This document shows positions 6,537 to 14,862 of a stretch of DNA of 16,169 bases, one piece after another (within the stretch, counting starts at the first letter, position 1; each line of letters opens with the position of its first letter). The notes beneath the pieces were generated by a model. That model searched no databases, was not told the DNA's origin, and saw only the letters and a program-made list of their open reading frames with translations. This stretch comes from an uncultured Fusibacter sp. (GTDB lineage: Bacteria > Bacillota > Clostridia > Peptostreptococcales > Acidaminobacteraceae). Made by a program: the position numbers and the translations under genes. Where the stretch lies: assembly GCA_937958285.1 (NCBI GenBank), contig CALFXQ010000395.1, forward strand, positions 1-16,169, written 5' to 3'.

Positions 6537-7849
6537 TCGCGTTTCAAGCCATCTAGGTAACGCTTTAAACGAGCCTCCTCGCCACTGTCGAGAGGCTCGT
6601 AATACGTTGTTCCCAAAAGTACATCGGGCATATATTGCTGAGGGACATAAGCATCCGTGTAATCGTGGGGATACAAGTATCCTTCGCCGTGACCAAAGGC
6701 CTTCGCCCCCTTATAAGAACTGTCTTTTAGGTGGTTGGGCACTTGGCCGATTGGTCGATTGGCAATATCTGCTTGGGCTAAGTTAATCGCGCGATATGCT
6801 CTGTTAGACTTGGGCGAGCTCGCTAAGTAAGTTACTGCTTGTGCAAGGGGTATGCGACCCTCAGGTAGGCCCACCAACCGCACGGCATCGGCTGCTGCAT
6901 TGGCGACGACTAATGCCATGGGATTTGCATTGCCAATATCTTCACTGGCGCTAATCACAATACGCCTTACTATAAACATTGGGTCTTCCCCGCTATCTAG
7001 CATTCTCGCAAGATAGTGAAGTGCCGCATCTGGATCTGAGCCTCGAATGGACTTGATAAAGGCCGAAATCACATCGTAATGGGTGTCGCCACCTTTATCG
7101 TATGTGAGATTTTGGCGCTGAAAGCAAGCCTTAACAGCATCGAGAGTCACATGAATTTGCCCCTTTGCATCTGGATCAGTAGATAGCACTGCCAATTCCA
7201 AAGCATTAAGTGCTTTTCGCGCATCGCCTGCACAAAAGCGCACGAGGGCAAGCATCGCTTCATCTGTGACGATGGGCATTAAATCCCCAAGACCACGGCC
7301 GGGTTCGTCAATGGCACGGCGAATAATTTGAATGAGGTGACTTTCTTCGAGCGCTTCTAATCTAAAGATCATCGATCGTGAGATTAACGCCCCATTTACT
7401 TCAAAATAGGGATTCTCGGTGGTCGCGCCAATAAGGCAGAGTGTACCCTTTTCTACATAAGGCAGCAAAGCATCTTGTTGTGCCTTGTTGAAGCGATGGA
7501 TTTCATCGACAAACAACACGGTCTTGCGCCCTGATAGTTGTGCATTTTCGGCGGCAAGTACTGCCTCCTTTATATCCTTAATGCCTGCAGTGACCGCATT
7601 CATCGACAGGAACTGAGAAGCGGTAATCGAGGCAATGATGCGGGCAATAGATGTTTTTCCAACCCCAGTTGGTCCATAAAAGAGCACTGACCTGAGCTGG
7701 TCTGCTTTAATCATGCGCCTTAACAAGGTTCCCTCACCTAACACGGATTCTTGACCGACAAATTCCTCTAGGGAGGTGGGCTTCATGCGTTCTGCAAGTG
7801 GTGCAGAAGTTTTTTCTTCCCGCTGTTGAACTAAGTCTAATAGATTCAT
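6533..7849 (-). CDS. rarA: Replication-associated recombination protein A (RarA/MgsA), AAA+ ATPase
   Basis: A cytoplasmic clamp-loader-like ATPase that acts at stalled replication forks; bacterial RarA is related to yeast Mgs1 and human WRNIP1. The 438 residues show the N-terminal KPTSLEEFVGQ box, Walker A GPTGVGKT (59-66), Walker B LFVDEIHRF (DEIH 115-118), sensor 1 GATTENP (141-147), the arginine-finger region ALISRS, and GDARKALN of sensor 2 (about 208-215). The C-terminal half carries the family's ASEDIGNANPMALVVANAAADAV and FGHGEGYLYPHDY segments, so the gene is full length. The start at 7849 has GGAGG four bases upstream (7854-7858). It lies downstream of the ornithine operon on the same strand but beyond a strong terminator, and it has no functional link to ornithine use. 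Confidence 0.95.
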   Translation of the reverse strand: MNLLDLVQQREEKTSAPLAERMKPTSLEEFVGQESVLGEGTLLRRMIKADQLRSVLFYGPTGVGKTSIARIIASITASQFLSMNAVTAGIKDIKEAVLAAENAQLSGRKTVLFVDEIHRFNKAQQDALLPYVEKGTLCLIGATTENPYFEVNGALISRSMIFRLEALEESHLIQIIRRAIDEPGRGLGDLMPIVTDEAMLALVRFCAGDARKALNALELAVLSTDPDAKGQIHVTLDAVKACFQRQNLTYDKGGDTHYDVISAFIKSIRGSDPDAALHYLARMLDSGEDPMFIVRRIVISASEDIGNANPMALVVANAAADAVRLVGLPEGRIPLAQAVTYLASSPKSNRAYRAINLAQADIANRPIGQVPNHLKDSSYKGAKAFGHGEGYLYPHDYTDAYVPQQYMPDVLLGTTYYEPLDSGEEARLKRYLDGLKRD

Positions 7850-7863
7850 AATGCCTCCATTTT

Positions 7864-7907
7864 AAAAAGCTGCCCAATCTACGAAAACGAAAGATTGAGC
7901 AGCTTTT
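7864..7907 (-). terminator. Intrinsic terminator of the ornithine operon
   Basis: Read on the minus strand, AAAAGCTGC (7907-7899) pairs with GCAGCTTTT (7873-7865), and AGATTG/CAATCT extends the stem on the far side of one mismatch (7874/7898), with an 11-base loop. The hairpin ends in a run of five T (7868-7864). It starts two bases after the orr stop codon and ends before the rarA ribosome binding site. Confidence 0.88.
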
Positions 7908-7916
7908 ATTATACCA
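7908..7916 (-). promoter_or_regulatory. Candidate extended -10 promoter for rarA
   Basis: On the minus strand TGG is followed by a consensus TATAAT (7913-7908), forming an extended -10 box that overlaps the end of orr. No good -35 is seen. The start would fall near 7901, inside the first arm of the operon terminator, so transcripts begun here would lack part of that arm. Confidence 0.45.
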
Positions 7917-8973
7917 TGACTTTTTTCACATAGGGAGATGTACAAAGCGAAAGTAGCGCACCGTATTCCACATCGAAGGACACAATATCGCCCACGCCAT
8001 ATTCCATAGCCTCCGTAAAGTCTACAATAAGGTGGTCTGAAGAAGCGCCGATAATCTCGAGACGGGTATCTCTAGCAATTAAGTTCGACACATTCACATC
8101 TTGTCTTCCAACGCCTAAAATGCCACGTCTTCTTATGCCCTTGTCTACAAATGTTGGTTTATTGCCAAAGGCATCCATGCCAATTTCTCCAACGGGCACG
8201 GAAGGCTTTTCCTTTAACTCGATAATTTGCGCCTCTAATGTAAACACATCTTGATGTGTGCCTTGAATGGGTTCTCCATAGGCTGTTTCTCTACCCAGAA
8301 CAAGTGCCTCACCCAAGCGCAAATTATTGATTCCCACTGGCAAGTCGTTGGGCGCTACTTGATCTAAGAGATATAGGCTGCTGGAATTGCCCCCAGAAAC
8401 CATTTTTACATCGACGCCAAAGCGCACGCGCAGTTGCACCGCCAAATCTATTAATTGCGACAGGTTCTCGTGCTTGGGCACGACACCACCATAGCATGTG
8501 AGATTCACACCAAGGCCGTAGAGCTCAATGTGCTCTAGTTTAAGAATGCCATTAATGGTCTCGTCAAAATCAGATGGCCAAATGCCTTCTCTGAGATCTC
8601 CTAGGTCGATCATCAATAAAATCTTATGGCGCAGCCCCTGGCTCTTCGCCTCTAGATTTAAAGCTGCTATAGTCTGTAATTCTGAGTTTAATGAAATATC
8701 TGCGTATTTGACTACCTGTGCAGCTTCGCTGAGCATTGGGAGTCTCAATAAGACTTTTGGCGCACTGAGTTCAGCTAACTTCGCCAAATTTTCAACTCTT
8801 GAATCCGCAAGAAAATCTACACCGCCTTCGATATAACAACGGCTCATGTCTAGATCCGCACAAAATACTTTTGTAACGCCCATCGCAGTCAAACCATGGC
8901 GATGACACTTATCTGTTAACTGGCGCACATTGTGTGTGAGCTTTTCGCCATTCACTGTCAATCTTGGATACAT
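7909..8973 (-). CDS. orr: Ornithine racemase (PLP, alanine racemase N-terminal fold)
   Basis: Converts L-ornithine to D-ornithine, the substrate of the OraSE aminomutase. The 354 residues form a fold-III PLP barrel: the Schiff-base lysine lies in MGVTKVFCAD (about K35), followed by ADSRVENLAKL, the ligand-binding strand LLMIDLGDLREG, and MVSGGNSSSLYLL. This is the YhfX/ornithine racemase branch, not classic Alr, because the C-terminal domain is short and there is no Alr C-terminal tyrosine motif. The ATG is two bases after the reactivase stop codon, with GGAG in the end of that gene, so translation is probably coupled. It is the last gene before the terminator. Substrate assignment rests on the cluster, as in Acetoanaerobium sticklandii. 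Confidence 0.92.
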   Translation of the reverse strand: MYPRLTVNGEKLTHNVRQLTDKCHRHGLTAMGVTKVFCADLDMSRCYIEGGVDFLADSRVENLAKLAELSAPKVLLRLPMLSEAAQVVKYADISLNSELQTIAALNLEAKSQGLRHKILLMIDLGDLREGIWPSDFDETINGILKLEHIELYGLGVNLTCYGGVVPKHENLSQLIDLAVQLRVRFGVDVKMVSGGNSSSLYLLDQVAPNDLPVGINNLRLGEALVLGRETAYGEPIQGTHQDVFTLEAQIIELKEKPSVPVGEIGMDAFGNKPTFVDKGIRRRGILGVGRQDVNVSNLIARDTRLEIIGASSDHLIVDFTEAMEYGVGDIVSFDVEYGALLSLCTSPYVKKVMV

Positions 8974-8975
8974 AA

Positions 8976-10361
8976 TTACTCCATTTCTAAGCTTTTAAGC
9001 ATCAATTTAAGGGCCGACTCTGCATGTACCTTACCGAGTACACCGAGAGATGCCATAATGTAGTCATTGTCGATTAAAATACGCGCTTCAGCCGTTGGAT
9101 AGAGTTTGTCGCCTTTGTTGCTAAGGGCTACTGCTTCGAGCAATGCCCTGCGCTGAGGCAACCTGGTAAGTGCCCCCCCAGTTCCCACAATGTATTTAAC
9201 ACTCGTCAAATCTTTTCCCACAGCCAAAGTCTTGGTGGCACCGCCATAGAGGGTTCTAAATCCGCCAGCATGGCGCTCCACAGCTCGTAGCACCGCCTCT
9301 TTAGTCAGGCGTTCGACGAAGCAGCGCTGCTGATGAGACTTGGGGATTGGCACATGATTGGCCACCATATGAACCGTTTCTTGTGAATCGATACCATAGT
9401 CTCTATACAGTTCCTTTTCGAGTTGCTCCATGCCAATCAAATCGACAATATTTTGCATGTTTACATAGACGCCAAGATCCCCTTCTACAGTGCGCTTAGC
9501 AGTAGGCTCAGGCGCAAGGAGTATGCGGTTTATTTCTTCAGAGCCTTCAGTCACGGAGTGAAGATCTGTGGTTGCGCCGCCAACGTCAAAGACGATTAAG
9601 TCACCAATGGCAGTCTTTAACAGCTTTGCCGCTTCCATAACTGCGCCAGGGGTTGGAATGATTGGACCATTTACCATCTCCCGCACATGGCTCATGCCGG
9701 GTGCGTGAATGATATGTGCTTCAAATACATCTTGAATCACTCGACGAGTAGGCTCTACATTGAGCACATCGATTTTGGGATAGACATTTTCTACAATGTG
9801 CAGCAAATGGGATTTGCCAGCCTCTTCAAACATCAGGCGCACTTCTTCGTGATTTTCAATATTGCCTGCATAAATAACGGGCACGCTTAGGTCTAGGCTG
9901 AGGATTTTTTCGCAGTGATCTAAGGCTGTATCGCGTTCGCCAAAATCAACCCCACCGGCGATTAGTATAATATTGGGGTTAATGGTTAGAATTTTTTGCA
10001 GATCCGTTCGGCGCATGCGCCCAGCGGTCACTAAATGAATGTTGGCACCAGCGCCAAGAGCTGCCTCTTGTGCGGCCTTTGCAGTCATATCGTAGACCAA
10101 TCCATGTACGGTCATCTTTAACCCGCCGGCCGCTGAACTTGTGGCAAGCAACTCTTTATATGCGATTTCTCTTTTTCCCTGCCTAAAGATAAGGTCGTCG
10201 ATGGCCTGTTTTAAGCCAATGGTCACATCGCCGTCCATAACAGAAGTAGGCGCTTGTCCCTGTCCGATAAAGCTTGGATTAGGGGTGCCAATGCCTATAA
10301 ATGCGTTTACTACCGTGGTCGTACTTCCGATTTCAGCCACGAGTACGTCGATATTAAGCAT
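8976..10361 (-). CDS. MutL/GlmL-family ATPase, probable reactivase of D-ornithine aminomutase
   Basis: An actin/hexokinase-fold (ASKHA) ATPase of the kind placed beside adenosylcobalamin aminomutases, thought to exchange damaged cobalamin. I chose ATG 10361 because AAGGAG (10368-10373) is six bases upstream and MLNIDVLVAEIGSTTT is where homologues begin; the frame runs 12 codons further to 10397 without a site. In the 461 residues the phosphate loops are visible: AEIGSTTTVVNAF (9-21), LIVFDVGGATTDLHSV in the middle, and VGTGGALTRLPQRR near the end. GGVDFGERD is also typical of the family. It follows oraE after 96 bases that contain a strong hairpin. The repair role is known for related systems and inferred here. 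The name MutL here is unrelated to the mismatch repair protein. Confidence 0.9.
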   Translation of the reverse strand: MLNIDVLVAEIGSTTTVVNAFIGIGTPNPSFIGQGQAPTSVMDGDVTIGLKQAIDDLIFRQGKREIAYKELLATSSAAGGLKMTVHGLVYDMTAKAAQEAALGAGANIHLVTAGRMRRTDLQKILTINPNIILIAGGVDFGERDTALDHCEKILSLDLSVPVIYAGNIENHEEVRLMFEEAGKSHLLHIVENVYPKIDVLNVEPTRRVIQDVFEAHIIHAPGMSHVREMVNGPIIPTPGAVMEAAKLLKTAIGDLIVFDVGGATTDLHSVTEGSEEINRILLAPEPTAKRTVEGDLGVYVNMQNIVDLIGMEQLEKELYRDYGIDSQETVHMVANHVPIPKSHQQRCFVERLTKEAVLRAVERHAGGFRTLYGGATKTLAVGKDLTSVKYIVGTGGALTRLPQRRALLEAVALSNKGDKLYPTAEARILIDNDYIMASLGVLGKVHAESALKLMLKSLEME

Positions 10362-10399
10362 GGTCCGCTCCTTGGTAGACAATCCTTGAAGTTGCATAA

Positions 10400-10425
10400 A
10401 CAGGCACCCCTTTCAAGGTGCCTGT
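10400..10425 (-). other. Intercistronic hairpin between oraE and the reactivase gene
   Basis: ACAGGCACC (read on the minus strand from 10425) pairs perfectly over nine bases with GGTGCCTGT, around an eight-base loop, followed by TTTA. It resembles a weak terminator or an RNA-stability element that would keep reactivase and racemase expression below that of the mutase. Confidence 0.7.
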
Positions 10426-10457
10426 CAATGGTCACATACGTGTTGCCAGGCTATTGA

Positions 10458-12665
10458 TTATAGACCGAGCATTTCTTTTTTGCGCTTCACGAGGAAGGTC
10501 GCGACATGTGTCCCTTTGTCGTAGCGACCAAAACCTTGATCCATGCCTTGTGCTCTGGCGATTTCAGGTGTAACCTGAGTGCCACCTGCGCAGAGAATTA
10601 ACTTTTCACGAACGCCTTTTTCGATAGCATACTCGTGAATGCGCTTCATGTTTTTGTAGTGTACATCGTCGTGGGAGATAATTGTCGATGCCAAGATGAC
10701 ATCTGCATCAAACTCGATGGCCGCATCGACAAGCTTTTCGATTGGGCAAGATGTGCCGAGGTATTCAGCGTCAATGCCAAATTTCTCGATACCGCCGTGC
10801 TTGATGTCGATAACTTCGCGAAGACCCACGGAATGCTCGTCTTCGCCCACTGTTGCAGCGACCACTTTTAAGCCGTAATCCTTGACAAATGCGCGAATTT
10901 CGTCGTCGCTAAGAACCTCTGGAATTGGTGGGATTACGAGTTTATTCAGGTCTACAGAGTAGTTGAGCTTACCCTTAACTTGAACACGGGTTCCCTCTGA
11001 AGGATGCATCATCTCGATGTGAATGACCTCAGGGTCGTTCATGTTCATGTGCTTTGCAAACTCGAGAGCCGCATACTCAGCCGTTCTCATATCTGTTGGC
11101 AAGAACAGTTCTGCTGTAACGGTGCCATCTGCGAGCCATTCCACCTCTGGCTTGATTATGTTGGTGTTGCGGAAGGCTTCAGTTTCGTCCATGCGCACTT
11201 TGCAGTTATCTGTTTCGTCTAGCTCGTCGATAAAGATAATCTTTGAAGGATCCTCGAGGGTACAACCGCCAATAAGCTTTGAAGGATTATCTACTGCAGA
11301 AGGATCGTACTGGGCTACGTTGTTGTAGCCGTAGTGGGCTGTAACTGGCGCCATATAATCTGCGTCGCGCTTGTAAACTGTACCTGCGCCAATGCCGCCA
11401 TCGATTTTACGGGCGATACCGTCGCCATTTCGCTCAGGGAACATGCCCGAGTCGACAAAGCTTCCCTTTTCAACCGCTTCGAAGTAGCTGCCGTGCTCGA
11501 TAATGCTCTCGAGGTATAGAATTGAGCGCTCTTTGAGCTCGCGCACTGTTTGTGGCAAGAAGCCATCTTTGCGAATTTCAACCATGCCAAGAAGGTCATC
11601 CATAGAGACGAGGGTCTGCTTAGCTGTATCGCAGGCTTCGATATTGTACATATGCCAAGGTACATTTCGGCCTTCATCTGGCGTAATTGTAGATTGGATA
11701 TCTGCATGAGTAAGGCGCGAAATCATCATGTTCATAACGTGAGTCACTGTCGCTTCACGGTTAGAAGATGTGATGTATTTCGTATTCATCTGCGCGCGCA
11801 TTTTGTACTCGTCGAAGAAGTCGCGAAGGGCAACCGCGTAAGGCAAGTCAAACTTTAAGCAAGGTGCAGGCGCTGCAGTAGGAGGTACTGTAGAAAGACA
11901 GATATTTTCTTTCTTCATGCCCACTTTATGTGAATAGAGGGCATTGATACCATGCTGAACCATTAATTCAGGCATGACTTTCCACGCATCGCGTGCCGTT
12001 GCATTGGCATTGTGCGCGCCGTCGATTTGCGCGATATCCGCCCAAGTCATCAGCTTTTTAGACTCAGCAGCATCAACAAAAGAACGCACCATATTTACGT
12101 TTCTGTAAAGTACGTTGTACTGTGGATCTTGGTGGGCGCCGTTAACGCCTTCTTCTGCGAACATAACCGCAATATCGGGACCCGCTACACCAGAAATATA
12201 CGAGTGATAGTTAATGGGACGTCCCACTTCTGCTTCGATTAAATCCAATGCCTTTCTGTGGGCACGCACTTGCTTTCTCGAGATTGAAACCCCGCCAATA
12301 CCCTGTGGTGTGCCTTCAATTAGGCCATCGTAGTGAGACTGACCCGCTGTGCGGATAACCATGATGTGGTCCGCGCCGTGCCATGCCGCCATACGCATAC
12401 GTCGAATATCGTCTTCGAAGCGACCAGATGCAATTTCAGTGGTAATGGTCTCAATAGGCTGTGGATCTAAGTTGTCAAAGTACTGAGCCGCAGGAATGCC
12501 AATGCTGTTTTCTAGAGGCGTCGAGCACTGCTCATACTGGAACTTGCCCATTTTAAGGTTCTTTTCAGCTTTTCTCCACGTCCAACCACGGCGCTTTGGC
12601 GTATAGTTTTCGAGGTCCTTTAGTATTTCGCGGACGTCCATTTTTTCATTTGCGATCAAGCTCAT
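10458..12665 (-). CDS. oraE: D-ornithine 4,5-aminomutase, large (E) subunit
   Basis: Binds adenosylcobalamin and PLP and, with OraS, moves the terminal amino group of D-ornithine to C4, giving 2,4-diaminopentanoate. The 735 residues match the family's usual length. The N-terminal and central part is the TIM barrel (HGADHIMVIRTAGQSHYDGLIEGTPQG). The C-terminal Rossmann domain carries the base-off B12 motif DxHxxG in GEDEHSVG, with the cobalt-ligand His at about 611 (codon 10835-10833). The PLP lysine is 11 residues further on, in REVIDIKHGG (about K622, codon 10802-10800), the same spacing as H618 and K629 in the characterised A. sticklandii enzyme. The ATG overlaps the oraS stop codon by one base (TAATG), behind AGGAGGT, so the two subunits are translationally coupled. 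Confidence 0.97.
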   Translation of the reverse strand: MSLIANEKMDVREILKDLENYTPKRRGWTWRKAEKNLKMGKFQYEQCSTPLENSIGIPAAQYFDNLDPQPIETITTEIASGRFEDDIRRMRMAAWHGADHIMVIRTAGQSHYDGLIEGTPQGIGGVSISRKQVRAHRKALDLIEAEVGRPINYHSYISGVAGPDIAVMFAEEGVNGAHQDPQYNVLYRNVNMVRSFVDAAESKKLMTWADIAQIDGAHNANATARDAWKVMPELMVQHGINALYSHKVGMKKENICLSTVPPTAAPAPCLKFDLPYAVALRDFFDEYKMRAQMNTKYITSSNREATVTHVMNMMISRLTHADIQSTITPDEGRNVPWHMYNIEACDTAKQTLVSMDDLLGMVEIRKDGFLPQTVRELKERSILYLESIIEHGSYFEAVEKGSFVDSGMFPERNGDGIARKIDGGIGAGTVYKRDADYMAPVTAHYGYNNVAQYDPSAVDNPSKLIGGCTLEDPSKIIFIDELDETDNCKVRMDETEAFRNTNIIKPEVEWLADGTVTAELFLPTDMRTAEYAALEFAKHMNMNDPEVIHIEMMHPSEGTRVQVKGKLNYSVDLNKLVIPPIPEVLSDDEIRAFVKDYGLKVVAATVGEDEHSVGLREVIDIKHGGIEKFGIDAEYLGTSCPIEKLVDAAIEFDADVILASTIISHDDVHYKNMKRIHEYAIEKGVREKLILCAGGTQVTPEIARAQGMDQGFGRYDKGTHVATFLVKRKKEMLGL

Positions 12666-13042
12666 TATGCGCGACCTCCTTTGAAGATTGCTACAGCGTC
12701 ATCCCAGTGCTTGCCCTCGATCATTTGAAGGCCTGCTTCTCTGATGCTAATGCCCTTTTCCTTTGCCACGCGATACACCACATGACCAACGCCCTTGCCG
12801 ATTAAACCACGGTCAATTGCGCCTTCCACCAAAGGTTTAACTTCGAGTGACGAAAAGCCCATGCGAAGTAACACCGAACGCTCTACTGAAGGAGACGTGT
12901 TCTCTTTAGCCAAGTCCAACATCGGGTCGACAATTTGCTCGATCAATTCCCAAAAGCGCGCTTTAAGTTGTTCGTCTGTAAGATTTTCCAAGTGCTTTCT
13001 GCGTTCTTGGAAATCGTCAGCTCTAACGAGTAATCCTTTCAT
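12665..13042 (-). CDS. oraS: D-ornithine 4,5-aminomutase, small (S) subunit
   Basis: A 125-residue partner of OraE (family about 120 residues), needed for an active alpha2beta2 aminomutase in the cytoplasm. The sequence is mainly helical (DDFQERRKHLENLTDEQLKARFWELIEQIVDPMLDLAKENTSPSVERSVLLRMGFSS is typical of the S component) and ends in RGLIGKGVGHVVYRVAKEKGISIREAGL. The start codon follows GGAGGTAAGGA. It is separated from ortB by 68 bases with a small hairpin and overlaps oraE by one base. Confidence 0.93.
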   Translation of the reverse strand: MKGLLVRADDFQERRKHLENLTDEQLKARFWELIEQIVDPMLDLAKENTSPSVERSVLLRMGFSSLEVKPLVEGAIDRGLIGKGVGHVVYRVAKEKGISIREAGLQMIEGKHWDDAVAIFKGGRA

Positions 13043-13062
13043 TCCTTACCTCCATATCGGTG

Positions 13063-13085
13063 GCCCAGGCTTGTGCCATTTGGGC
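13063..13085 (-). other. Intercistronic hairpin between ortB and oraS
   Basis: On either strand, GCCCA pairs with TGGGC and an inner GGC pairs with GCC around a four-base loop, with a three-base bulge. There is no T-run, so it is more likely a processing or stability structure than a terminator. It sits about 20 bases before the oraS start codon, just upstream of the ribosome binding site. Confidence 0.5.
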
Positions 13086-13110
13086 TCTCTCTAGTGATTT
13101 GCGATGTTCT

Positions 13111-14529
13111 TTATTCTGCTGTTAGTGCTTTTAGGGTAGCCTTCACAAAATCGAGGGAGGCGTTTGTCTCTTCTGCCAAATAGGCGATATCGGAGTCACT
13201 GACGCTACCTGGTTCAATTTGCTTTGAAGCTACCGCGTTTTTAATCAGAGATACGCGAAGCTTGACCATGTCTAAATCTCTAGCTTTCATTAAGCTTGGA
13301 TGCTCAGGCATGACAATATTGGTGCCAGGCACCTCATCGTCTGGGTTACCAAAATAGATGTGGATGCCATTTGTTCTAGCAAAGCTCAACTGAGGCTGAA
13401 TGTGCTTACCAGCGCCAGTGTACTCTGTCTCTTGCACCACGATAATTTGATCTTCGTCCATCTCTTGAGCGATGGCAAAAGCCGCCACTAAAGAAGTGTT
13501 GCCCGCCGGTCCACGCTCAAGACCTTCTAGCTGTGCAAGGGCTTCGGTCATATAGAACACCTCGCCTTGCTTTACCAAGACATATCGGTCCATGTAGCGC
13601 AGTGGTCTTGCAGCAGAACGCGGTACATCGGACCTATCTGGTACTGTTGTAAAAGGCACGCCAAATCCCGTATGACCAGTAGTAAAGGATTTTTTATTAA
13701 ACTGTGTATCGGAGGCCATATGAAGACCACTGAGGTCAACCGATGCGGCCACGACTTTTGTGTCTATTGCGCCGGCTTTTTTTAGGCCCCGAGCAGTTCC
13801 TGTTAAATTGCCGCCCCCAGCGTTGGTGCACACCACCACGTCTGGATCTCTGCCAATGCGCTCTCGCATCTGTAGAGCTAGTTCATAGCCGAGGGTTTCC
13901 ACCCCGGCAATGCCAAAGGGCGTATAGAGAGATGCATTGAAGTATCCCGTTTCTTCTAGCAGTGATAAGAATGTATAAAACAGTTCTGGACCCACTGTAA
14001 GTTGAACGACTTCTGCACCATAGGCTTCACAGGCTCTGGCCTTTTCGATAATCTCGGGTTGACCTATGCCCTTTGAATCGAAGCACTCTTGAACGATAAT
14101 GCACTTTAGACCGTGCATCGCCGCTTGAGAGGCCACCGCCGCGCCGTAGTTGCCAGAGGTTGCGGCAATGACACCTTTGTAACCTAAGCGCTTGGCGTGA
14201 TAAACCGCATTTGCCGCACGACGGGCCTTAAAGCTTCCCGAAGGATTGCCCGCTTCGTCTTTAATAAAGATTCTTGCGCCTTTACCCTGTGGCGCCATCT
14301 GGCGGGCCAAGGCAGTGAGGTTTTTAAGTTCGAAGATCGGCGTGTTGCCTACACCGGTATCCCCTTGAATGCGCTGCATTTCTTCGAGGGTATAGCCAGT
14401 CTCTTTCATCATTTTTTCGTAATCGAACGCAATTTCGCCAGATTCGAAGGTACTGTAATCGATGCCCACAGCACTTTTCATAATCTCGTTTCTTCGGCTC
14501 ATTACACCTTGATAGCTCATATCTCTCAT
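13111..14529 (-). CDS. ortB: 2-amino-4-oxopentanoate thiolase, beta subunit (PLP)
   Basis: With OrtA and coenzyme A it cleaves 2-amino-4-oxopentanoate to acetyl-CoA and alanine, the energy-yielding step of the pathway. The 472 residues have a threonine synthase-like fold-II PLP core: the PLP lysine in NPSGSFKARRA (about K101), the substrate loop AATSGNYGAAVAS, and the phosphate-binding TNAGGGNLTGTARG (GGGN about 238-241). The ATG at 14529 overlaps the ortA stop (ATGA), with GGAGG six bases upstream, which fixes this start. The name thiolase describes the reaction; the protein is not a classic thiolase fold. The call is firm because both sequence type and neighbours agree. Confidence 0.95.
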   Translation of the reverse strand: MRDMSYQGVMSRRNEIMKSAVGIDYSTFESGEIAFDYEKMMKETGYTLEEMQRIQGDTGVGNTPIFELKNLTALARQMAPQGKGARIFIKDEAGNPSGSFKARRAANAVYHAKRLGYKGVIAATSGNYGAAVASQAAMHGLKCIIVQECFDSKGIGQPEIIEKARACEAYGAEVVQLTVGPELFYTFLSLLEETGYFNASLYTPFGIAGVETLGYELALQMRERIGRDPDVVVCTNAGGGNLTGTARGLKKAGAIDTKVVAASVDLSGLHMASDTQFNKKSFTTGHTGFGVPFTTVPDRSDVPRSAARPLRYMDRYVLVKQGEVFYMTEALAQLEGLERGPAGNTSLVAAFAIAQEMDEDQIIVVQETEYTGAGKHIQPQLSFARTNGIHIYFGNPDDEVPGTNIVMPEHPSLMKARDLDMVKLRVSLIKNAVASKQIEPGSVSDSDIAYLAEETNASLDFVKATLKALTAE

Positions 14530-14825
14530 TGGCCACCTCCAAAGAGCATGCTTCTAAGTTGCTTGCCAATGGCAAATATCTCGGGAACATGTTGGCCAAA
14601 TGAATGGGTATAAGTGGGCGCGATCTCGACCAAAGTCCCAGTAACCAATCGTCCCGTAATGGTCTCTACGGTCACTTCTTCACCCAGATTAGCATCCGCA
14701 GTTAAGAATCCACGGACGCGCATTTCGAGCGGGCAAGCGCGCGTATCGTCTGGTGCTTGAGGTGCTCGACTTTCAGGGCCGAGCACAATGTGATACACCG
14801 TTACATAATCGCCTTTTATGGCCAT
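14526..14825 (-). CDS. ortA: 2-amino-4-oxopentanoate thiolase, alpha subunit
   Basis: A 99-residue partner of OrtB, the usual size for OrtA. It begins GDYVTVYHIVLGPESRAPQAPDDTR, has a central VRGFLTADANLGEEVTVETITGRLVTGTL that looks like a small beta barrel, and ends HVPEIFAIGKQLRSMLFG. No catalytic motif can be pointed to; the subunit is known from the two-component enzyme of A. sticklandii and its homologues. The start has AGGAG six bases upstream. It lies 37 bases after ord and overlaps ortB by four bases, so the two subunits are translated together. Confidence 0.93.
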   Translation of the reverse strand: MAIKGDYVTVYHIVLGPESRAPQAPDDTRACPLEMRVRGFLTADANLGEEVTVETITGRLVTGTLVEIAPTYTHSFGQHVPEIFAIGKQLRSMLFGGGQ

Positions 14826-14862
14826 ATTGAACTCCTTTAAATGCAGTGCGCGTGGCAGTAAA

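Noticed and set aside
11315..11707. Minus-strand open frame of 130 codons inside oraE in another frame
   Set aside because: It overlaps the fully conserved oraE coding frame and has low-complexity content with no ribosome binding site.
14197..14613. Plus-strand open frame of 138 codons opposite ortB/ortA
   Set aside because: It runs antisense across two genes with conserved motifs and their overlapping start and stop, so it is a shadow.
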